Positions 1 through 7,111 of a stretch of 26,337 bases of DNA are shown here, piece by piece (within the stretch, counting starts at the first letter, position 1; every line of letters begins with the position of its first letter). The position numbers and the translations under genes are program-made. The notes below the pieces were generated by a model. It did no database searches. It saw nothing but the letters and a program-made list of their open reading frames with translations, and was not told where the DNA came from. Source of the stretch: Bacillota bacterium (lineage in GTDB: Bacteria; Bacillota_A; Clostridia; Lachnospirales; WQUN01); the NCBI GenBank assembly GCA_009786175.1, contig WQTQ01000214.1, positions 1 through 26,337 of the forward strand. Reading direction: 5' to 3'.

Positions 1-314
1 ACCTGGAAATATTCCTGCACCAGCTTGCGGCAAAATGAATGTATAGTAGAAATATTGGCCATGGGCAGCCGCGCAATTTGGGCAACAAGCCCCGCGTCCT
101 GCATTTTTTTAGCGATACGCTCGCGCATTTCCGCAGAAGCAGATTCCGTAAACGTAACTACCAGTAGGTTGTCAATGTTAACCCCATCAAAAATATGCCG
201 CAGTATACGTTCCGTAAGAACGGCGGTTTTGCCGGAACCCGCCGCAGCGGATACCAGAATATTTGACGCATTGCAATCAATTGCTTGCTGCTGGGCAGGG
301 GTGAATGTTGTCAT
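1..314 (-). CDS. addA: AddA helicase-nuclease subunit, N-terminal part only
   Basis: This is the first 104 codons of a gene that runs off the left edge. The translation starts MTTFTPAQQQAID and contains a Q-motif-like QQQAI, then the Walker A loop AAAGSGKT at about residues 23-30, then LLVVTFTESASAEMRERI and STIHSFC. This is the order of helicase motifs Q, I, Ia and Ic in AddA, the ATP-dependent helicase/nuclease subunit that with AddB processes double-strand breaks for RecA in Bacillota. The start ATG at 314 has an AAGG about 10 nt upstream. UvrD/PcrA is a less likely alternative, because the SAAAGSGKTAVLTERI form and the very short N-terminus are AddA-like. The nuclease domain is outside the window. 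The S41 peptidase gene lies 88 nt upstream in the same direction. Confidence 0.88.
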   Translation of the reverse strand, partial: MTTFTPAQQQAIDCNASNILVSAAAGSGKTAVLTERILRHIFDGVNIDNLLVVTFTESASAEMRERIAKKMQDAGLVAQIARLPMANISTIHSFCRKLVQEYFQ

Positions 315-347
315 TTAAACACGACCTTATGCGAGAATATGTAACGC

Positions 348-373
348 GTACATTTTACACCAAAAAAATGTAC
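348..373. repeat. 9-bp inverted repeat between S41 peptidase and addA
   Basis: GTACATTTT at 348-356 is the perfect inverse of AAAATGTAC at 365-373, with an 8-nt loop. It lies in the 88-nt gap between the S41 gene (ends 403) and addA (starts 314). The stem is A/T-rich and lacks the GC-rich base and T-run of a convincing terminator, so it could be a weak terminator, an operator or chance. Confidence 0.3.
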
Positions 374-402
374 ACGGCTAGGGATTAAAGTTATATAAAA
401 AA

Positions 403-2328
403 TTATGGCTGCAGCAAAAACGCGATTGCCGCCTCCATTAGTTCGTCACGGCCTTCGGCTATACCAGCAATGGTTCTGTGAACATAAATATCCGGCGACA
501 AGCCAATGCGCTGGGTTTGCCCACCTTGGGGGGTGTAGACGCCAAGGCCGGTGAATACCATTGAAGAACCACCGGGCAGCGGAAGCACCGTTATGTTTCC
601 ATTCGCACCTATGGAGTTGGTACCCATTACGGTTACATTTGCCCCGTTGCGAAGAGACATTACAAGAGTTTCAGACGCACTTACTGACGATTCGTCCATT
701 AACACCACAACGTTTTTTTCATATAAAAACGCGTCCGGGCTGTTAATGCCACCGGAGTAATGATGGTGAGTATCTATAAATACACCGGGTACAGGCCATA
801 ACGGCAATGAAATAATAAAATGCGGCTGCCGTTCTTCAATCACAAAACCAGCTAATTCAAAAGTTTCAAAGCCGGGGTAAGGATACTGCCGCAAGTCCAC
901 AATCAGCCCCTGTGTATCCGCAAATTCGTTCATAATGTATGGTATTGAACCGTCCGGTAACATACCGGGGTTTATCAAGCCAATATTATGCTCCAACAAC
1001 CAGTGAGATTCTAATGGTGGTATACGAGTCGGATGTGTAAACCACTGAAAGTGTCCGGGTACCGTAAGCCTTAGTTCTTCGCCGCCACGTAGTACGCCTA
1101 CTTCCATCCTAGGTGAGTGTGACCTTAGTATGTGGTGGTAAAAAGCTAGATATGCCAATGCTTTTTCGTCATTTGGAAAAGATAAATACCGCAGCATATG
1201 CGCTGCCACATCGTTTATATCTCTTCCGCTTAATGTAAGAATCACATCTCCACGCCTTAACGGAGTAAACGGTTGGGTAAATCGAACTTCATGGACAACA
1301 AGCTGCCCTTCTGCTTCTACTAACCTCACAGATGGCGAGTATTGCCCAAATTGTTCATTTAAAAAGAATGTGTGTATAAGTGATATGTGCGCGTCACGCA
1401 GCCTGGAAGAAAGCGCGGCAAGGGTAAGTTCATAACTAAGCCTGTCCGTTCCTTCCAGCATTTTAGGGATAAATTCCAACAATAGCTCGTGCCAACAATA
1501 ATCAATAATGTCCATGTACGGGAAGAAGTATTCCATTGCGTTCCATAAACGGAATAGACCCAGTAAGCGGTATTTTTCACAACTGTGGTCCATATCTGGG
1601 TGACTGTATTTATTCGAAAAAGCACTGTTGCCCAGCCAATCAAAATAAACCGGCGCGTTTGTCAAATCATGTAATTGAACCTGGTTAAAGCGCGATAACC
1701 TTGAAAACAGTTGCTCGCCCAAATAGACTTCGTTAATCCAACTTTTATCAGCCATTGTACGCAGGTTTATTTCCATTCCTTTAATGCGATAGTAATCCTC
1801 CATAAATGTTTGGAAGGCTTCCCAGTCATAAACACCATCGTATTCCAATATAAAGCTAACAATCTCGGTATGGTCAATGTATTCCCAGTGAAAGTCTGAT
1901 TCGTTCACATCTTGGCCAAAAAATTGAGTAATTAGAATCAAATGCTCGTGCATTAACCGGCTCATTCGCTCATTTCGTCCTTCATAATATGCAACCAACG
2001 ATAACCGGTACGCTTCCCAATCCAAGTCATACCCATCATCACCAAGGCTAATAAACCATCGGTACAATACATCGTTTACCTCATCCTCATTTGCAAAACG
2101 GATAACCGGTATCAAGTAAAGCAGTTCCTCGTCCCAGCAGCGTTCCCCCAAAAGAAAAGAGCGGTGAGTGTATTTTGCAAAACCCCATACCCTGCTAAGC
2201 TTTTGCAGGTTCCTGGCCTGGACGTATGTATTCGGCTGTGGATCGGTCTTATGCCTTACCAGCAAAAAAACGGCAAACCCAACCAGCAATAAAGCAGCCA
2301 ACCCAATAATAATCGTTCTTGCTTTCAT
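403..2328 (-). CDS. Membrane-anchored S41 family peptidase (tricorn/IRBP-like)
   Basis: This 641-aa protein has an N-terminal hydrophobic segment (about residues 5-24, IIIGLAALLLVGFAVFLLV), so it is probably anchored with its catalytic part outside. Two copies of a helical motif typical of S41 proteins follow: RVWGFAKYTH near residue 47 and FRLWNAMEYFFPY near 259. A DAHIS motif near 312-316 would supply the His of a tricorn-type active site. A PDZ-like stretch (LRRGDVILTLSGRDI) comes next, then the S41 core with SVSASE, where Ser550 is the likely nucleophile, and GANGN followed by LPGG. That last pair marks the tricorn/IRBP branch, which lacks the Ser-Lys dyad of CtpA. I chose the ATG at 2328, not the in-frame ATG at 2355, because AAGGAG sits 8 nt before it and the signal-anchor then begins at once. 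Substrate unknown. Confidence 0.85.
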   Translation of the reverse strand: MKARTIIIGLAALLLVGFAVFLLVRHKTDPQPNTYVQARNLQKLSRVWGFAKYTHRSFLLGERCWDEELLYLIPVIRFANEDEVNDVLYRWFISLGDDGYDLDWEAYRLSLVAYYEGRNERMSRLMHEHLILITQFFGQDVNESDFHWEYIDHTEIVSFILEYDGVYDWEAFQTFMEDYYRIKGMEINLRTMADKSWINEVYLGEQLFSRLSRFNQVQLHDLTNAPVYFDWLGNSAFSNKYSHPDMDHSCEKYRLLGLFRLWNAMEYFFPYMDIIDYCWHELLLEFIPKMLEGTDRLSYELTLAALSSRLRDAHISLIHTFFLNEQFGQYSPSVRLVEAEGQLVVHEVRFTQPFTPLRRGDVILTLSGRDINDVAAHMLRYLSFPNDEKALAYLAFYHHILRSHSPRMEVGVLRGGEELRLTVPGHFQWFTHPTRIPPLESHWLLEHNIGLINPGMLPDGSIPYIMNEFADTQGLIVDLRQYPYPGFETFELAGFVIEERQPHFIISLPLWPVPGVFIDTHHHYSGGINSPDAFLYEKNVVVLMDESSVSASETLVMSLRNGANVTVMGTNSIGANGNITVLPLPGGSSMVFTGLGVYTPQGGQTQRIGLSPDIYVHRTIAGIAEGRDELMEAAIAFLLQP

Positions 2329-2363
2329 CAGCAACACTCCTTTTCTTGTCCGCATGCTCTTAC

Positions 2364-2392
2364 ACTATACAATAACGTACGAAAATTTACAA
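2364..2392 (-). promoter_or_regulatory. Predicted sigma-A promoter of the S41 peptidase gene
   Basis: On the minus strand TTGTAA (2387-2392) and TATAGT (2364-2369) are separated by 17 nt. This places transcription start about 30 nt before the chosen ATG at 2328. It also supports that start over the one at 2355, which would leave almost no leader. Confidence 0.55.
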
Positions 2393-2428
2393 AAAAAGTT
2401 ACATTAATGTTAAACCCCGGCCAGCATC

Positions 2429-2457
2429 TTGACTGTATTTCACAATCATAATATAAT
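2429..2457 (+). promoter_or_regulatory. Near-consensus sigma-A promoter of an orphan transcript
   Basis: TTGACT (2429-2434) and TATAAT (2452-2457) are separated by exactly 17 nt on the plus strand. This is the best promoter match seen in the window. It points into a stretch without an ORF and diverges from the S41 promoter, which lies only about 40 bp away. Transcription would start near 2464. Confidence 0.6.
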
Positions 2458-2463
2458 TTAACA

Positions 2464-2622
2464 CGCAAAGCGCGTTTATACAAAACGCTAATGTTTCCAC
2501 AATAATACTCACCCACTTTTGTAGAAAAAGGAATATTATATCAGGGGGCAAAAACACAATTACGAAAATTAACTTACATAAAGTCACTGCAACTTATCCC
2601 CGGCTGTAGTGACTATTTTATT
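2464..2622 (+). ncRNA. Candidate small non-coding RNA of unknown family
   Basis: The stretch between the strong promoter at 2429-2457 and a terminator-like hairpin at 2582-2614 would give a transcript of roughly 155-160 nt. No start codon with a ribosome binding site opens a useful frame; the only ATG (near 2491) reads four codons. Internal structure is visible: ATAATA (2502-2507) pairs with TATTAT (2534-2539), with CC/GG and TTTT/AAAA pairings inside, closing on a GTAG loop. GGGG at 2544-2548 could pair with CCCC (2598-2601) in the terminator loop as a pseudoknot. I do not recognise it as 6S, tmRNA, SRP RNA, RNase P or a named riboswitch. It could instead be an attenuated leader of the radical SAM gene at 2735, although that gene seems to have its own promoter. 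Promoter, structure and end are read from sequence; the RNA itself is inference. Confidence 0.42.
2582..2622 (+). terminator. Terminator-like hairpin ending the orphan transcript
   Basis: AGTCACTGCA (2582-2591) pairs with TGTAGTGACT (2605-2614) with one G-U-type mismatch over 10 bp. The loop is 13 nt and contains CCCC, and ATTTTATTT follows. It lies between two divergent protein genes, so it cannot serve as the terminator of either. The T-run is interrupted by an A, so strength is uncertain. Confidence 0.5.
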
Positions 2623-2664
2623 TAAAAAACTTCCTCAAAAAAATCGAAATTCATCAAACATATG

Positions 2665-2694
2665 TTTGCATTTTATTTAAACATGATGTATAAT
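2665..2694 (+). promoter_or_regulatory. Predicted promoter of the radical SAM gene
   Basis: TTTGCA (2665-2670) and a perfect TATAAT (2689-2694) are 18 nt apart. Transcription would start near 2701, giving a leader of about 34 nt with AAGGCGG before the ATG at 2735. Confidence 0.5.
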
Positions 2695-2734
2695 AAACTA
2701 CAACCCACTACATGTTATTCTAAGGCGGTGCACC

Positions 2735-4054
2735 ATGGACATTATGAAGAAACTAGAAATACTGGCAGACGCGGCAAAGTACGATGTGGCCTGCACATCC
2801 AGCGGCAATGACAGGGCAGCCCAAAAAGGCACTATAGGCAATGCCGTAGCCTGCGGTATTTGCCACAGCTTTACCGCCGATGGCCGCTGTATTTCCCTGT
2901 TAAAAATATTGCTTACAAATGCCTGCATATACGACTGCCAATACTGCGGCAACCGCCGTTCCAACGACGTACCCCGGGCTACTTTTACCCCGTGGGAAGT
3001 GGCAGAGCTTACAATTCGCTTCTACCAGCGCAACTACATCGAGGGGCTGTTCCTTAGCTCTGCCGTGGTAAAAAACCCCGACTACACAATGGAGCTTCTT
3101 ATTGCCGCCCTGCGGATAGTGCGGGAAGAGTACAAGTTTAACGGCTACATCCATGTAAAGGCAATCCCCGGGGCAGACGAAGCACTTATCCACCAAGCGG
3201 GGCTGATTGCAGACCGTATGAGTGTAAATATCGAGCTGCCTTCCCAGGCAAGCCTTACTAAATTTGCCCCAGAGAAAACAAAAACCGGCATTCTCGCGCC
3301 CATGAAGCAGCTGCGGGACGGTATTATTCAAAATAAAAACGAGTTAACTCTGTATCGCCATGCCCCCAAGTTTGCCCCTGCAGGGCAAGCCACACAAATG
3401 ATTGTTGGCGCGTCACCGGAAAGTGACAGCAAAATTGTTACCTTAGCAGAAGGGTTGTACAAGCAGTACAAGCTAAAGCGTGTGTTTTACTCTGCATACA
3501 CTCCGGTGGGTGCCAACCCGCTGCTGCCCACATCCGCACCGCCCTTGCGGCGGGAACATCGCCTGTACCAGGCAGACTGGCTGCTGCGTTTTTACGGGTT
3601 TTCTGCCGGGGAACTGTTTGGCAGCCCCGACGAAAATTTAAGCCTGGACATGGACCCAAAATGTCACTGGGCTTTGCAAAACCTGCACGTATTCCCGGTG
3701 GAAGTTAATAAGGCAGATTACATGACTTTGCTGCGGGTACCGGGTATTGGCCAGCGTTCTGCGGAAAAAATCATAGCAGCAAGACGTGTAAGCAAACTGG
3801 ACTTTGATGATTTAAAAAAAATGCGGGTGGTGTTAAAACGGGCAAAGTATTTCCTGCTTTGCAACGGTAAGGTATACGAAAAAATACCCCTTGTGCCGGA
3901 ATATTTGTCTATGAGACTAAGGGAAAATACGCCCCATTCTCAAATCAGCTTGTTTGAAACAAACCCGGAAGCCTTCCCAGAGCAGCAAAGTGCCATAAAA
4001 AACATTTCCCAAGTTGTTATCCCCGCTCTGCCGGATTTACAAGCGGCATGGTAG
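2735..4054 (+). CDS. Putative DNA modification/repair radical SAM protein (TIGR03916-like)
   Basis: This 439-aa radical SAM protein has the cluster-binding motif CxxxCxxC at Cys64, Cys68 and Cys71 (NACIYDCQYC). Earlier cysteines at 40, 43 and 52 lie in CGICHSFTADGRC. A helix-hairpin-helix near residues 329-350 (LLRVPGIGQRSAEKI) is a non-specific DNA-binding fold. This combination matches the family annotated as a putative DNA modification/repair radical SAM protein, usually encoded next to a TIGR03915 protein, as here. The chemical reaction is not established to my knowledge. The start is supported by AAGGCGGTG 4-6 nt before the ATG. The stop overlaps the next gene's start by 7 nt (ATGGTAG), so the two are probably translationally coupled. 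It is transcribed opposite to everything else in the window. Confidence 0.9.
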   Translation: MDIMKKLEILADAAKYDVACTSSGNDRAAQKGTIGNAVACGICHSFTADGRCISLLKILLTNACIYDCQYCGNRRSNDVPRATFTPWEVAELTIRFYQRNYIEGLFLSSAVVKNPDYTMELLIAALRIVREEYKFNGYIHVKAIPGADEALIHQAGLIADRMSVNIELPSQASLTKFAPEKTKTGILAPMKQLRDGIIQNKNELTLYRHAPKFAPAGQATQMIVGASPESDSKIVTLAEGLYKQYKLKRVFYSAYTPVGANPLLPTSAPPLRREHRLYQADWLLRFYGFSAGELFGSPDENLSLDMDPKCHWALQNLHVFPVEVNKADYMTLLRVPGIGQRSAEKIIAARRVSKLDFDDLKKMRVVLKRAKYFLLCNGKVYEKIPLVPEYLSMRLRENTPHSQISLFETNPEAFPEQQSAIKNISQVVIPALPDLQAAW

Positions 4055-4812
4055 AGGTTAGACGCGAAGTCGTTGTTACATTCGACGGCAGTTTTGACGG
4101 GTATTTATGTATAATTTATGCTTATTATTACGAAAAAATATTGCCCTTAGTCATTCAGGACGAATACCAGTCCCAGCTAACGCTGGACAGCGAGATTTAT
4201 TTTGTAGATACAGACAGTGATAAAGCCGCCCGTGTGCTTAAAGGAATAAGGGAAAAAGTCTCTGACGATGCGGCGCGCTATGTGTACAATGCCTTCCTGT
4301 CCGGGGAAGATGATAAGTATATGCCCATCTTTCACTATATACTGCTTGGCTTTTCTGTGGGGCATATGGTAAACAGCCATTTAAAAGAAGACTGCGTAAG
4401 AAGGGTTCACAAACTTGCCCGGCATGTTGGCCGTGAAACCCATTTATTATTGGGCTTTTGCCGTTTTGCCGAGGCTGACAATGGGGTTTACTACTGCGTT
4501 ATTACACCCAAAAACGATGTTTTAGCTATGGTGGCAGAGCATTTTACTCAAAGGTTTATGAACCAGGCATGGGTAATACATGACAAAAGCCGCAATCAGG
4601 CGGCTATCTACGACGGTAATACTTTAGTTATTACTGCTGTTCCCAAAAACGCTACGGTTAACTATGCCGAAGGAGAGAGGGAAACGCAAAAACTTTGGTC
4701 AACTTTTTTCAACGTACTTGCCATTGAAGCGCGGAAAAACCCAAAATTGCAGCGGCAGTTGCTGCCATTGTATTTTAGGAAAAACATGACGGAGTTTAAT
4801 AAACTGCTATAA
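4048..4812 (+). CDS. TIGR03915 family putative DNA repair protein
   Basis: This 254-aa protein begins with VVVTFDGSFDGYLCIIYAYYYEKI, the typical opening of TIGR03915/DUF4130 proteins (a FDGSFDG motif followed by an aromatic helix). It continues with the VHKLARHVGRETHLLLGFCRF region, which is also characteristic. The family is an obligate genomic partner of the radical SAM protein encoded just upstream; in some genomes it is fused to a uracil-DNA-glycosylase-like domain, which supports a DNA-repair role. No glycosylase domain is present here and the length is normal for the short form. There is no good Shine-Dalgarno site before the ATG at 4048, so translation probably depends on the overlapping upstream gene. 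Its last 6 nt overlap the end of the convergent walJ gene. Exact activity is unknown. Confidence 0.85.
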   Translation: MVEVRREVVVTFDGSFDGYLCIIYAYYYEKILPLVIQDEYQSQLTLDSEIYFVDTDSDKAARVLKGIREKVSDDAARYVYNAFLSGEDDKYMPIFHYILLGFSVGHMVNSHLKEDCVRRVHKLARHVGRETHLLLGFCRFAEADNGVYYCVITPKNDVLAMVAEHFTQRFMNQAWVIHDKSRNQAAIYDGNTLVITAVPKNATVNYAEGERETQKLWSTFFNVLAIEARKNPKLQRQLLPLYFRKNMTEFNKLL

Positions 4813-5598
4813 CTGCACTACATTACCGGGTGTATGCCGTTCCGCCACAGTCAAATTCTTAATTTTCACGTTATTGCCTTCCAAAATACGCTGCACTGTA
4901 TCAAAAGCCAGCATTTGCGTATTGTTATCTTCGCTTAAATGGGCCAGGAATACATGCTCCAGCTTATCATCTGCCACTTCCGCAAGTAAAACGCCCGCGT
5001 CTGCGTTAGATAAATGCCCACGGGTACTTGCGACGCGCTGTTTCAACGCTTGATGATATGGCCCGTTTTTTAACATTACAGGGTCGTGGTTGCTTTCCAA
5101 CAAAATTACATTAGAGCCTTTTAAGTTGTCGCGCACGGTATCCGTGGCACACCCTAAGTCTGTAGCCGTTGCAATTTTTTTGCCCTTTGTTTCAAAAGTG
5201 TACCCCACAGGCTGTGCCGCGTCATGGCTGATGTTAAAAGCCTTAACGGTTACGCCGCCAACATCTATTGGTTTATCCGGCTCAATTACCTTTATCTGCT
5301 CTGCGTTAAGTTCGCCCAGGCTGCGGTTGGCAGCAAAATAACGCCACGTAAGCGGCGTTGCGTACAAATTTACCTTAAAGCGGCGCGCCATAACCCCTGC
5401 CCCGGCAATATGGTCCCGGTGTTCGTGGGTAATAAATATACCGCTTATATTGCGAACATTCATTTTAAACAATACATTTTCTATCCGCTTGCCACTTACC
5501 CCGGCGTCAACCAAAAAATGTCGGCCGCCAAGCCCTACGCAAACCGCGTTGCCGGAAGAACCGCTGGCAATAGTGCAAAACTCTATTTCAGGTCTCAT
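4807..5598 (-). CDS. walJ: WalJ/YycJ-like metallo-beta-lactamase-fold hydrolase
   Basis: This 263-aa cytosolic enzyme has the signature opening FCTIASGSSGNAVCV and the metal-binding motif HxHxDH at His58, His60, Asp62 and His63 (THEHRDHI). Further metal ligands are likely in NISHD, DLG and AHLSEDN. This pattern is typical of WalJ (YycJ), a metallo-beta-lactamase-fold protein reported as a DNA exonuclease and often found at the walRK locus. Here it follows murA instead, with only 3 nt between the murA stop and its ATG, so the two form an operon. No walK or walR is seen in the window. The 3' end overlaps the convergent TIGR03915 gene by 6 nt, and I see no intrinsic terminator there. A generic MBL hydrolase role cannot be excluded. 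Confidence 0.85.
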   Translation of the reverse strand: MRPEIEFCTIASGSSGNAVCVGLGGRHFLVDAGVSGKRIENVLFKMNVRNISGIFITHEHRDHIAGAGVMARRFKVNLYATPLTWRYFAANRSLGELNAEQIKVIEPDKPIDVGGVTVKAFNISHDAAQPVGYTFETKGKKIATATDLGCATDTVRDNLKGSNVILLESNHDPVMLKNGPYHQALKQRVASTRGHLSNADAGVLLAEVADDKLEHVFLAHLSEDNNTQMLAFDTVQRILEGNNVKIKNLTVAERHTPGNVVQL

Positions 5599-5601
5599 TT
5601 G

Positions 5602-6870
5602 TCAATCTTTCTTTACTACGCGCTTTATGTCGGCACCAAGGGACCGCAGTTTTTCCTCAAGGCCTTCGTAGCCCCGGTCCAGGTATTCGGTGCCGCTAAT
5701 CATGGTTTTACCTTTGGCCGCAAGCCCGGCAAGAACAAGGGCGGCCCCTGCCCTAAGGTCTGTTGCTTCAACTTTTGCCCCGGATAATTCGTAATTACCG
5801 TTGATTATAAGGGAGCGGGAGTCCACTTTTAGCAGTGCGCCAAGTCTTCTTAGCTCGCCAACATAACGGTATCTGTTTTCAAAAATATTTTCCGTAACAA
5901 CACTGCCGGTAGTGGCTGTGCATAACAATGTGGCCATTTGCGGCTGTAAGTCTGTCGGGAAGCCCGGGTAAACCGCAGTTTTAACATCGCAGCCCTTTAA
6001 CGGGCCGTTTACGCGCACGTTAATAGAGTCCAAACCTTCCGAAATTTCTACACCAATTTCCCTAAGTTTAGACGTTAAAGATTCCATATGCTTTGGAATG
6101 ATATTTTCAACGGTTACATCCCCGCCGGTTATTGCGGCGGCAATCATGTATGTACCCGCTTCAATTTGGTCCGGAATAATTGTGTAATCGCTGCCGTAAA
6201 GAGTTTTTGTTCCTGTAATACGGATTTTATCTGTACCCGCACCACTTATCTTTGCACCCAATTTATTCAAAAAGTTGGCAGTGTCAACAACATGGGGCTC
6301 TCTTGCGGCGTTTTCTATCAGTGTTGTACCGTTGGCAGAAGCGGCGGCAATCATAATGTTAATTGTGGCACCGACACTTGCAATGTCAAGATAAATTTTC
6401 GCGCCTTTTAAACCATTATTGGCCTCCAGCGTTACAATGCCGTGTTCTTGCACCCATGTGGCACCAAGGGCTTCAAACCCTTTTAAATGAAGACCCATTG
6501 GCCGTGACCCAAAATCGCACCCGCCGGGCATTGGCACTTTTGCCTTGCCAAAGCGCGCCAATAGAGCCCCCATAAAATAATAAGATGCGCGGGTGCTTTT
6601 GGCATGTTTTTCATCCAAAGTATGACTGTGGACATGTGATGCATCCATAACCAATGTATGGTTATTGTCCCGGAATTCACAAGTAACCCCAAGGGACTCT
6701 AAGGCTTTTGAAAGGTTAACAACATCTTCAATATATGGCAAATTATCAAGCACACAAACTCCGCCGGAAACAATTGCGGAAGGGATTACGGCAACTGCCG
6801 CATTTTTCGCGCCACTAATAGCAACGTTACCTTGCAAACGTCTTTGTCCATTTATAACGATGTACTCCAT
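5602..6870 (-). CDS. murA: UDP-N-acetylglucosamine 1-carboxyvinyltransferase MurA
   Basis: MurA transfers enolpyruvate from phosphoenolpyruvate to UDP-GlcNAc in the first committed step of peptidoglycan synthesis, in the cytoplasm. The 422-aa length is normal. Diagnostic parts are the N-terminal ISGAKNAAVAVI, the active-site loop PGGCDFGSRPMGLH, whose Cys is the catalytic residue and the target of fosfomycin, and the C-terminal TDLRAGAALVLAGLAA. Many Gram-positives have two MurA paralogues; from this window I cannot tell which one this is. It is the first gene of a two-gene unit with walJ. A promoter with an extended -10 lies about 100 bp upstream, and AAAGGA precedes the ATG at a rather long distance (about 12 nt). 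Confidence 0.95.
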   Translation of the reverse strand: MEYIVINGQRRLQGNVAISGAKNAAVAVIPSAIVSGGVCVLDNLPYIEDVVNLSKALESLGVTCEFRDNNHTLVMDASHVHSHTLDEKHAKSTRASYYFMGALLARFGKAKVPMPGGCDFGSRPMGLHLKGFEALGATWVQEHGIVTLEANNGLKGAKIYLDIASVGATINIMIAAASANGTTLIENAAREPHVVDTANFLNKLGAKISGAGTDKIRITGTKTLYGSDYTIIPDQIEAGTYMIAAAITGGDVTVENIIPKHMESLTSKLREIGVEISEGLDSINVRVNGPLKGCDVKTAVYPGFPTDLQPQMATLLCTATTGSVVTENIFENRYRYVGELRRLGALLKVDSRSLIINGNYELSGAKVEATDLRAGAALVLAGLAAKGKTMISGTEYLDRGYEGLEEKLRSLGADIKRVVKKD

Positions 6871-6965
6871 AAAAGGTACACATCCTTTAATTTTCGTGTA
6901 TTAGGAATTAAGAATTACATATTTTTTGCTCAAGAATAATTTTATTTAGAAAAACTACTGAAAAC

Positions 6966-6993
6966 AGTATAACATTTACTTTACAATATTCAA
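6966..6993 (-). promoter_or_regulatory. Predicted murA promoter with extended -10
   Basis: On the minus strand TTGAAT (6988-6993) is followed after 16 nt by TATACT (6966-6971), preceded by TG one base upstream (TGTTATACT), an extended -10. The leader to the murA ATG at 6870 would be about 90 nt, A/T-rich and without an evident riboswitch or attenuator. Confidence 0.5.
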
Positions 6994-7056
6994 GTAGTTT
7001 TTGACATTTTCATGACAATTTTTTAATTTACTGTTTTACTTTTTAATTTACAATAC

Positions 7057-7108
7057 AAAAAAATACCATTTAAATACTTTTGTTGGAAGTTTTAAATGGT
7101 ATTTTTTT
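7057..7108 (-). terminator. Intrinsic terminator of the carAB operon
   Basis: A perfect 18-bp inverted repeat pairs 7057-7074 with 7091-7108 around a 16-nt loop. The core is ATACCATTTAAA / TTTAAATGGTAT, flanked by A7 on one side and T7 on the other. It begins 4 nt after the carB stop codon (7112-7114). The symmetric A/T flanks mean it can act in both directions, but only carB reads into it. Confidence 0.85.
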
Positions 7109-7111
7109 GCT

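Noticed and set aside
403..2328. S41 peptidase as catalytically dead because the CtpA-type Lys is absent
   Set aside because: The GANGN/LPGG pattern and DAHIS motif belong to the tricorn/IRBP branch, which does not use the Ser-Lys dyad.
2399..2587. Hydrophobic 62-codon minus-strand frame with a GTG start
   Set aside because: It has only a distant GGGGA before the GTG and its strand opposes the strong plus-strand promoter. Its hydrophobicity is expected from A/T-rich sequence.
2900..3331. 143-codon minus-strand frame opposite the radical SAM gene
   Set aside because: Antisense to the cysteine cluster region of a clear radical SAM gene; no start site support.
5224..5787. 187-codon plus-strand frame opposite walJ and murA
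   Set aside because: It lies entirely antisense to two well-supported genes, and its product has no family features.
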